Source of the DNA: Gambelia wislizenii | Lineage: Eukaryota > Chordata > Lepidosauria > Squamata > Crotaphytidae | NCBI GenBank assembly: GCA_030847615.1 | Contig: JAUMIR010000004.1 | Span: forward strand, 272,575,501 to 272,639,500 | DNA length: 64,000 nucleotides | Direction: 5' to 3' | In this document: positions 56,816-64,000 of the stretch, piece after piece | Layout: each line of letters opens with the position of its first letter | Position numbering within the stretch: position 1 is the first letter of the stretch | Notes under the pieces: generated by a model | Told to the model about the DNA's origin: nothing | Databases searched by the model: none | What the model saw: the letters and a program-made list of their open reading frames with translations, nothing else | Position numbers and translations under genes: made by a program

Positions 56816-57047
56816 AGCTCTGTTTCCATTCAGGAAAAAATTCTGGCAGGGAATGTCACTCTCCATGGATGGACCTGCTTCTCTGTTGTTCAAGAGAGCT
56901 CAGCATCATCCAGTTTTCTCCATCCCATGAACTAATATATGCTTCTTGAATGTTGTTATATCACTGTTTTCCTTCTGATCATGGGATTACTTGGGGGGGG
57001 GGGGTAGGGAAATATAGTTTTAAACTGGTAATAGTCTTCATAACATA

Positions 57048-57696
57048 GGACTTTATCAGACGTGGCAAAAATTGCATGAGTATGATGCCACGATAGCACG
57101 AATAGGTCCTGCTATTGTATGATGTCATAGTCCTCCCGTGCTTACTGTGTGCTCCAGCTGTGAATAAGGAGTCACTTTCCATTGATGAGACAAGTTGTCA
57201 ATAGCTTTCAATATCACTTTTTTTTTGCAGCATTGAAGAGTGTGCAAAAACACATCCCATTGTAATCACGAGATTATAGCATGTATGGGCAGTCCTCTTC
57301 CCCTCCCTTTCCATTTCCAGTGAGAAAATGTCCAAGCAAGAATGTGAAAACTATCCAAAGGATGCTTTTTGTATGAACTGTCCCATTTTGTTTTCATGTT
57401 TTTAGGTGCATTTAAGTGTTTATGTGTTGATTTGCTTTGTTAATAAATACTTTGTTTTTTGGTGTCTTTAAGCATGTTTGTGTCTTCTTGCGAGAACCGC
57501 CAAAATCTCACCCATGCTAAATCACAGAAGTAAATTCCCATTCTTAAAGTGCTAATGGTCATCATGCAATAATTCTGTGGCATTTGAATCATGTGATTAC
57601 AGCAACATGCGATAATAAATGTAATAATGCCACTATGTTTCTGTTTTCCTAATTTGTGAAATTACAGCACTATTAGCCTCTAGTCTGATAAAGTCC
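57048..57696. mobile_element. Non-autonomous TIR element, family A, copy 5
   Basis: Ends GGACTTTATCAGAC and GTCTGATAAAGTCC are perfect 14-bp inverses; length 649 bp; flanks ATA (57045-57047; 57697-57699) are identical. It contains the central ccattgatgagacaagttgtcaatag hairpin, gagaaaatgtccaag...gaatgtgaaaac and gtgtcttcttgcgagaaccgcc. This is the best-defined copy of the family. Confidence 0.88.
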
Positions 57697-57699
57697 ATA

Positions 57700-57763
57700 G
57701 TCATTAATATCCACAGCTGCCAAAATGTTTACTACCTCCATTCATTGTATCATGATGTTAAGC

Positions 57764-57794
<31 letters not shown>

Positions 57795-58905
57795 GGGGGG
57801 GGGCTTCTAATAATTCAGAAAATGCTGTTGGTGCCATCTGCATTTCTATTGTTTCATTTTGTAAATAAAAAAAAGAAGAAGCCAAAACTAAGAACATTTT
57901 TTATGCTAACAGACTGAAAAAAATATGAATCAGTACTTTCTATTCAGTTATTTAGGCAATTAGCAAATGTGGCAAAAGAGAGATGGAACACAGAAGGGAG
58001 GGAAAGCTTGAAGGAGGAAAAGGCTGGTGGGGAGCAAATCATGTTACTTGTTACAGTCTAATTGAAAGGTAATTTACAGAGTACTTATGTTCTCCCATTA
58101 TCAGAACATAGTTATGTGCATAGTTCTAAGATTCAGTTCTTAAACATTATTAACTGGGGGACAGTTGCTTGTTTTTGGCTATGTATTTAGCCTGTATATC
58201 CCTTGTTTCTGGCTTTGAATTTTGCATGTATACTTGTGGAGAAAGAGGGGGTAGTTTGTGGGTTTCTCAGGAGTAAGCATATAGGAAAAGGAAACACTTT
58301 TTCATGTTGAAGGGAGTGATTGAGAAAGTCCTTTGTAAAGAGCACAGAACAGTTAATTTTTTGAATGACAACTGCCAGAAACCCACAGCCAATACAGCCA
58401 GTTCTGGATGTGGATGTTCCAAAAAGTAACTTATCCAAGCTCTGTTGTATAAAAAGCTACCAGTAATGACTTATATATGACATCTACCTTTGTCCTAATC
58501 AGGCAGTGTGGTCAGTTTAAGAGTCACAACCTGAGGAATCAGAAGCTATAAGATTAAGGTAATGGAGGCCATGTATGAAAGACCCATCACCAGGGGAATG
58601 TTATAGCTTCCCAACACTCTACTAATCCTCAAGCCCAAGAATAGCATGTGTCACGGGCATGCAAGGGTCCTGGAAGCCCAATATAGCTCATTCTAGGACC
58701 CTCTTTTAATTTTTTTAAGAAGTGGGATTAAGCAAACAGGAGTAAAATACCAAGGCCATCTTTGGTCACTTCAGTGCCATTGGGCCCTACTTCTGTTTTA
58801 GGGTCCTTCTGCAACACTACACTGGAAGCTAATGCATTCAGGGCAAATGAAAATGACAGCAGCTGTTACTAACTGGTTACTATGTTACTATGCAAATGCT
58901 CTTCC
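57700..58905. other. No recognised gene; (CA)n at 57763-57792
   Basis: A (CA)15-like run is followed by a short G-run. The rest is unassigned. Confidence 0.5.
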
Positions 58906-58906
58906 A

Positions 58907-59169
58907 AATCCACCCTAACAGCCAGCAGCTGCATTGAGTGCCAGAGGTTCTGCTGGCATTAGGGGCATAGCAGGATGATGTTTCCTACCCCCTTCCTCTA
59001 GCTATCTTGCAGTGTGGCAGCTCCTCATTGTACTGGATGAGGTCACAGCTCCTCATTGTACTGGAGATTTATGGCAGGAGTGAGTTAGAAACATCATCCT
59101 GCTGTGCCCTGATTGCCAGCAGATCAGACTCCAATTACTCAGTGCAGCTGCTGGCTTTTAAGGTAGATT
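58907..59169. repeat. Palindromic element, arms about 83 bp
   Basis: Left aatccaccctaacagccagcagctgca...ctgctggcattaggggcatagcaggatgatgtttc (58907-58984) pairs with right gaaacatcatcctgctgtgccctgattgccagcag...tgcagctgctggcttttaaggtagatt (59088-59169). In the loop, cagctcctcattgtactgga occurs twice (59010 and 59047). No duplication of the flanks is seen. Confidence 0.8.
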
Positions 59170-59260
59170 CAAGGAGTTAGAAAGTGAGATGAGTTTAGTT
59201 ACACATTTGTAACCATGTCTATGATGTACGGTTTCAGTGATTCTGTCTATTTTATATGTA

Positions 59261-60383
59261 CAGTCGCCCCTCCACATTCGCGAACTTGACATCCGCAGTT
59301 TTGATTATTCGCGGTTTTGGGAGGCCCCCCCGGGCCCCCCAAAACCGCGACACGGGGCCTCCGGAGGCCCCGTGAAAGCCCTAGGAGGGAGCGGGGAGGG
59401 CTGGGGAGGCCTCCACGGGGCCTTCGGAGACCCTCCGGAGGCCCCGCGAAGGCCTTGGGAAGGAGGGGGGAGGGCCGGGGAGGCCTTCACGGGCCCCCCG
59501 GAGATGCTCCGGAGGCCCCATGAAGGCCCGGTGAGGGGGTGGGGAGGGCTGGGGAGGCGATCATGGGGCCTCCGGAGACGCTCCGGAGGCCCCATGAAGG
59601 CCTGTGAAAGGGCTGGAGAGGGCCGGGGAGGCCTCCATGGGGCCTCCGGAGACGCTCCGGAGGCCCCATGAAGGCCTGGGAGGGAGCGGGGAGGGCCGGG
59701 AAGGCCTCCATGGGACCTCTGGAGATGCTCCGGAGGCCCCATGAAGGCCTGGGGAGGGGGTGGGGAGGGCCGGGGAGGCCTCCATGGGGCCTCCGGAACG
59801 TCTCCAGAGGCCTCATGAAGGCCCGGGGAGGGAGGGGGGAGGGCCGGGAGAGGCCTCCGCGGGGCCTTCCTAGGCCTGCGAAGGCCCGGGGAGGGAGGGG
59901 GAGGGCCGGGAGAGGCCTCCACAGGGCTTTGCTAGGCCCCACGAAGGCCCGGGGAGGGAGGGGGCGGGCCGGGGAGGCCTCCATGGGGCCTCCGGAGCAT
60001 CTCCGGAGGCCCCACGAAGGCCCGGGGAGGGAGGGGGGAGGGCTGGGAGAGGCCTCTGCAGGGCCCCACGAAGGCCTTGGGGGGGAGTGGGGAGGGCCAG
60101 GGAGGCCTCCGCAGGGCCTCCGGAGACTCTCCGGAGGCCCCGTTGAGGGCTTGGGCAGTAGGGGGGAGGGCTGGGGAGGCATCCACGGGGCCTCAGGAGG
60201 GTCTCCAGAGGCCCCGGGAAGGCCTAGGAAGGGAGTGGGGAGGCTGGGGAAAGCGACTATGGGGCCTCCGGAGGCCCCATGGTCACTATGGTGGGGGAGG
60301 GGGAGGGCAGTTGTTATTAGCGGATTTTTCCCATTTGCGGGTGTCCGTGGAACGTAACCCCCGCGAATGTGAAGGGACGACTG
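59261..60383. mobile_element. Tigger/pogo-like element with a minisatellite interior
   Basis: Start CAGTCGCCCCTCCACATTCG, end CGAATGTGAAGGGACGACTG, flanked by TA (59259-59260; 60384-60385). The next inner parts, ttgattattcgcggttttggg on the left and attagcggatttttcccatttgcgggtgtccg on the right, are intact MITE arms. In place of the usual 50-150 bp middle there is about 950 bp of tandem repeats. Total length is 1123 bp against 228-294 bp for the three relatives in this window. No transposase. Confidence 0.9.
59363..60295. repeat. GC-rich minisatellite, unit about 74 bp
   Basis: The landmark ggaggcccc starts at 59363, 59437, 59511, 59585, 59659, 59732 and 59806 (units of 74, 74, 74, 74, 73, 74 bp). 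After this, shortened units lacking the ccggagacgctcc portion (59.82-59.95 kb) alternate with full ones to about 60.29 kb. One unit reads ggaggccccatgaaggccc, then ggggagggagggggagggc, cggggaggcctccatggggc and ctccggagacgctcc. Because 74 is not a multiple of 3, all three frames read the same Pro/Gly/Arg-rich peptides, giving open frames of 205 and 231 codons (minus) and 229 codons (plus) that are artefacts. Repeated CCGGAG and CpG sites make this the most CpG-rich block of the window. Confidence 0.92.
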
Positions 60384-60411
60384 TACTGATATTTTCCCTT
60401 AATCTCTCTAT

Positions 60412-61019
60412 GGAGATTATCAGACAAGAATGAAAAAAGTGTTCCTGTCCCACAATCTCCACTCCCACCCCTGTCCCATCCCTGTCACACCACAATCACC
60501 CTCCCCACTGCACTTACCTCCTCTCCTATTGTTCCTGCAGCCCAGGAGTGAACGCAGCTCTAATGGAACTCCCTTTACTTCCTGGATCGAAATCATACAG
60601 ATTATCACAAGAAGATGTGAGTGAGGGAAATTCAAAAATAAAAATAAAAAGAACACCAAAAAATTACAGCAAGCACAAAAACACACTTTAAAAGGTAGAA
60701 GTAATCCAGAGAGGTTCATAAAAAGTGTGTCACTTACCTGGATGTCCCGATCTCACCCAGAAGTGTTCTGGCAGGGGCCACCCATTTATGCTGGGATCTC
60801 AGCAGCATAATGGTGCGCCTTATCGCATGCAGGAACAACCATGACAGGAATGGAGCGAGGGACCTATTGACAGCTTCTCCTATCAATAAAAAGCAGCGGT
60901 GGTGGAACGGCAGCAGAACGGGTGCATAATGAGGAGGAACAAGGTCATCTGAAAAGGGTGCCCTTTTGCAATCTCCTGACGTTCCTGTAATGCCACTTTT
61001 AATGCATCTGATAATCTCC
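60412..61019. mobile_element. Non-autonomous TIR element, family A, copy 6
   Basis: Ends GGAGATTATCAGACAAG and GCATCTGATAATCTCC, 608 bp, inverted relative to copies 3 and 4 (its right end holds ctgacgttcctgtaatgccacttttaatgc). The hairpin is at about 60865-60892 (acagcttctcctatcaataaaaagcagc). Flanks are tat and taa. It begins only 26 bp after the Tigger-like element's TA. Confidence 0.85.
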
Positions 61020-61024
61020 TAAGT

Positions 61025-61228
61025 GTGGAAGGGTACAAATTGTATCAAATAATTAAATGTAACAGGAAACAGTTCTATGCAATATAATTTATAATTTACA
61101 TTCAATAGTAACAATTGCCTGTAAAAGATTGATACCATCAAGAAGATTAAAAACAATAAGACTCCCCAAGACTTTACTTGGGGAGACGGTAACATTCATG
61201 CATTCATATTTGCTCCAGTAGTTTTTAA
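61025..61228. other. No recognised feature
   Basis: AT-rich spacer. Confidence 0.4.
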
Positions 61229-61230
61229 TT

Positions 61231-61505
61231 TGAGAGCCAGTATGGTATAGTGGTTTGAGTGACTAGGAATTGTGGTATAGTGTACTAGGACACTGGGAAA
61301 CCAGGATTCGAATCTCCACTCAGCCATGGAAACCACTAGATGACCTTGTGACACTCTCTCAGCATCAGAGGGAGGTAAGGACAAATCCCCTCTTAACAAA
61401 TTCTGCCAAGAAAACCCAGTGATAGGACCACCTTAGGGTCACCATAAGTCAGAAAAGACTTGAAGGCACACAACAGCAACAGCAGCAGAAGCAACAACAA
61501 CATGT
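61231..61505 (+). mobile_element. Sauria SINE, near full length
   Basis: tRNA-derived head: gagagccagtatggtatagtgg(ttt) as the A box and ggattcgaatctccactc as the B box. The head is followed by ccatggaaaccactag, tgaccttgtgacactctctcagc and ccaagaaaacccagtgatagg. The 3' tail ttagggtcaccataagtcagaaaagacttgaaggcacacaac(agcaac)n is the BovB-type tail that lets BovB reverse transcriptase mobilise it. A 15-20 bp duplication after the A box (gtgactaggaattgtggtatagt) is specific to this copy. This is the strongest squamate marker in the window. Confidence 0.95.
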
Positions 61506-61551
61506 AAAAATTAATTTTTTTGAGTAGTAATTCCATGGCAGTTCTTTCTTT

Positions 61552-61653
61552 TATTACAGCAACATGTGATAAGAAGTGTTATAATGCCAGGAAACTTATG
61601 TTTTTAAAAATAGTGGGACAAAAACATTTTTAGATGCTTGTTTGATAATGTCC
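61552..61653. mobile_element. Family A element, right-end fragment
   Basis: ttacagcaacatgtgataagaagtgttataatgcc...gtgggacaaaaacatttttagatg...GATAATGTCC matches the right end of copy 1 (1786-1881). Confidence 0.8.
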
Positions 61654-61654
61654 T

Positions 61655-61885
61655 CTGTTTATAAGCCAAAATGACTAAACTGAGGGTATTGAAGTTCAAG
61701 TATTTCATGAGACAACATAATATGCAATAATTCTCAGTAAAGTGGAACACAATATGAAAAGAAGAAAACCACATTAAAGATGGAAAGGAAGCCACAGTCC
61801 TGAGCTTGTAAGAACCTGTGCAGTTCTATCGATGACTGGGCTTATGTTGGTCTTTCGTTCATAGGATCAACACAAGTTAACTAGA
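61655..61885 (+). mobile_element. BovB/RTE LINE 3' end fragment
   Basis: aagccaaaatgactaaactgaggg (KMTKL segment), cattaaagatggaaagg, cgatgactgg...ttcataggatcaacacaagttaac. Strongly decayed. Confidence 0.55.
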
Positions 61886-61950
61886 TAACAAATCACCAGG
61901 GGAGTAGGAGGTAACCATAATCAGCTCCTCTGCTTCCCAGTACATATGAG

Positions 61951-62155
61951 GGGTTGTCTAAATGGTGAAAATACTCCTCACAGAATGTAATGAGAATACC
62001 ATCTCTCTTAATGGGATTCCACATGACTCTGCTGTATTTGGAAGGAGGGGAACCAGAAATGAAACTACTTCTTTAAAAAACTTGGGGAAAATTCCTTTTA
62101 AAAACTTTGGGAAAGTCCAAGATCCACACTTTATTCACTCCTGGAGTAGACAAAT
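61951..62155. mobile_element. Family B element, short relic
   Basis: GGGTTGTCTAAATGGTGAAAATACTCC resembles the start of the 13097 copy; aatgtaatgagaatacc and aatgggattccacatg follow in the same order. A possible right end ggagtagacaaatactggg lies at about 62141. Confidence 0.55.
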
Positions 62156-62179
62156 ACTGGGATATATGGATATCCCATG

Positions 62180-62335
62180 CTAAATCCAGTGGTTAGTCCC
62201 AGCTTGAGTAGAGCTACTGAAACAATAAGACCTGCATTTACACCCCACTCTATGAATAGAATTTGTTCAGCAAAGACTTATATAGGTCTCATTGTTTCAA
62301 TGGGTTTAGTCTGTTTCAGACTAACAATTAGTTTT
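62180..62335. repeat. Palindromic short interspersed repeat
   Basis: ggttagtcccagcttgagtagagctactgaaacaataagacc pairs imperfectly with ggtctcattgtttcaatgggtttagtctg...actaac. Confidence 0.55.
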
Positions 62336-62339
62336 AGCA

Positions 62340-63595
62340 CATCCTTTCAGGGTAAATTGTTGATACCTGTCTGTAACTTTGACTTTCTCAGCAGCCCTAA
62401 CGTATTATGTAAAAGAGTTCCAAACAATAACTAAATTCAGAAGCGACAGAATCTGAAACTATTCGAAGCAACCTTTAAATGGGTGGAGTTGCTCTTTATC
62501 TTGTGTCATTATCATGATTGATAAACTACTTTTTTAATACTCTACAATCAACTCCTTTTAAGAATAACTCCTTTGATCAGAAGATTAAACATCCCACTCA
62601 AAATGAGCAAAATATTGTTTCTTTGACAAATTAATTTACGCCTATGCGCTAATTATCAAAACCTGAACTTTTAATGAGTACCTGAAGAAATTTATATTCT
62701 GTGACATTTTAATGAAACATGTTCTATGAAGATTCAACAATGACATTTGCTGTGCCCCTCAGTTGAATAATAGACACTTTCAATATTCCTGTCAGTGCTA
62801 CTATGCACTATTTCACATTTACAAATGCTCCTCTGGTTTAGCCATACCATTATAGGGTATTTTGACCCACTAGATACACATAACATAGAAACCTGCTGTG
62901 ATCTACAAGCCTAAACTAGTACTTGATAAAGCCATGCTCCATTACTTACTCAAGACTCAATTTAATAGTGCCAGATAATGGAATTGTAATATCTAGAATG
63001 GCACTCCTGCTTTTGCAGTTGCAGCAAAATTGAAATGGTATAATTGCGAAGGAAGGTGTAGTCCACCACCAAATGTATTGCACATCACTTTCAATATTTT
63101 ATATTATATACATTTCTATTTAAATGATGAAAATTTCTCCAGTAGAACTTTTTTCTAATTTTATGTATTTCTCACATTAAAATGAGCTGAGTTTTAGGGA
63201 AGCTTCTTCCAGAATACGCAGGTGGAAATGACATGAAAATAACTCAGGAATCCATAAAGGGAACGAAATGGCATCCACGGTGCCTCCTGATGGTGCTGTT
63301 TCAACCTCTTAGAAAATAATGATGCTTTTCTCTTCCTCAACTAATATGACCTTTGTTATCCTCATATCAGTCCAGCTGCCAAGGTCTCATATACAAAGTC
63401 TTTGTATCTTAACGAAAGTCACACTGAGCCATACTCAAATTCTCCGCAGATAAAAGTCACACATGGCCAAACTTTACTGACAGTAATATCCATTTTGGTG
63501 TGTTAAATTTCTCTGAGGTTTTCAGAGCCCAGTTGTTCTTTGGACCCAGTAATATAGTATTTATAAGGTCCAGACATATGGCCAGGGACTGACTA
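62340..63595. other. No recognised feature
   Basis: AT-rich; no motif or long frame. Confidence 0.4.
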
Positions 63596-63597
63596 AA

Positions 63598-63716
63598 TAG
63601 GGGTGGGCAACTTGTCACTTTTCAGACGTTGGGCTGAAACTCCCAATGCCCCCTCCCATTTCTCATGCCAACTAGGGCTGATAGACATTGCAGTCCAACA
63701 AATTGCCTGCCGCTGG
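63598..63716. mobile_element. hAT-type MITE
   Basis: aggggtgggcaacttg...gggctgaaactcccaatgcc...ctagggctgatagacattgcagtccaacaaattgcctgcc: order and ends of the common reptile hAT MITE (compare 16.09 and 21.3 kb). An 8-bp duplication is not clear. Confidence 0.6.
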
Positions 63717-64000
63717 TTTAAAGGCAAATTTTCTGTGATTGCTCTTTTTCACAGAGATATTAATAGATTAGAACTAACTAGAAACCCATACCAATGTGAT
63801 GGAATTGTCCTTTATGATTCTGAATCAATTCTGATTTAACCTCAGTCATAAACAGTTTCTGACACTGCATTTTCAGTGTTTCACCGAAGCCTTCTGTTAA
63901 ATTGCACATAGATGTTATGTTTGTCTTATACTGAGATGCATATCTGAGGAACATACAGTAAGAACGTTACAATGTCACATTTGGGAGGATTTTAGAGAAA
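63717..64000. other. No recognised feature
   Basis: Nothing assignable before the window edge. Confidence 0.4.

Noticed and set aside
59487..60357. 231- and 229-codon frames as collagen-like or proline-rich proteins
   Set aside because: They are explained by the 74 bp unit rotating through the frames within a Tigger-like element.
25571..60357. GC-rich blocks as CpG-island promoters of host genes
   Set aside because: Both blocks are tandem arrays within transposons, and no exon is recognisable beside them.
1..64000. CRISPR arrays, bacterial operons or prophage
   Set aside because: Repeat content, base composition and lack of coding density are vertebrate. The tandem arrays have no unique equal-length spacers.

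Overview
This window looks like intergenic or intronic DNA from a squamate reptile, probably a lizard. The evidence is the repeat mixture: a near-complete Sauria-type SINE (tRNA head, BovB-type 3' tail), several BovB/RTE LINE fragments, CR1 and L2-clade LINE 3' ends, tRNA-headed SINEs with an L2-like tail, one mariner, Tigger/pogo-like and hAT-like MITEs. Species or family cannot be fixed from the sequence alone. I found no convincing host protein-coding exon, rRNA, tRNA or CRISPR. Nearly all reading frames over 60 codons are chance frames, transposon relics or by-products of GC-rich tandem arrays.

Layout. 0-10 kb: a ~600 bp terminal-inverted-repeat element nested in an older repeat (1.27-1.88), a fold-back element (2.0-2.33), a minisatellite inside L2-derived sequence (3.8-5.0), BovB pieces (5.4-5.7, 6.6), an L2 LINE (8.0-8.7, minus) and a second ~600 bp element (8.9-9.5). 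10-20 kb: an element of a second TIR family (10.5-11.2), CR1, BovB, a BovB reverse-transcriptase end (15.2-16.1) and a hAT-like MITE (18.2-18.6). 20-30 kb: a perfect hairpin, TIR elements, a Tigger-like MITE, a GC-rich ~100 bp array behind a hAT-like end (25.5-26.6), and an APE-type LINE on the minus strand (26.6-28.5) interrupted by another Tigger-like MITE. 30-40 kb: an L2 reverse-transcriptase end (31.4-32.45), two more ~600 bp elements and a CR1 end; 37.1-42.3 kb is almost featureless. 40-50 kb: five CR1 pieces, two of them interrupted by other elements. 50-64 kb: a broken mariner transposase, a processed retrocopy with target-site duplication and poly(A), fold-back elements, and a Tigger-like element whose interior has become a ~74 bp GC-rich minisatellite (59.26-60.38).

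The main result is a set of non-autonomous TIR and fold-back elements. Family A (six nearly complete ~580-650 bp copies plus fragments) has ends like GGAGATTATCAGAC or GGACTTTATCAGAC and a small central ATTGATGG/CCATCAAT hairpin. Family B (ends like GGGCTTGTCTACA) is flanked by identical 3-bp duplications in four different copies (TCA, CTT, ATA, TTA). At least two fold-back elements share sequence with family A. No transposase for either family is visible here. Family labels A and B are mine, used only inside this annotation; boundaries given to the base rest on TIR or TSD inspection, the others are approximate.
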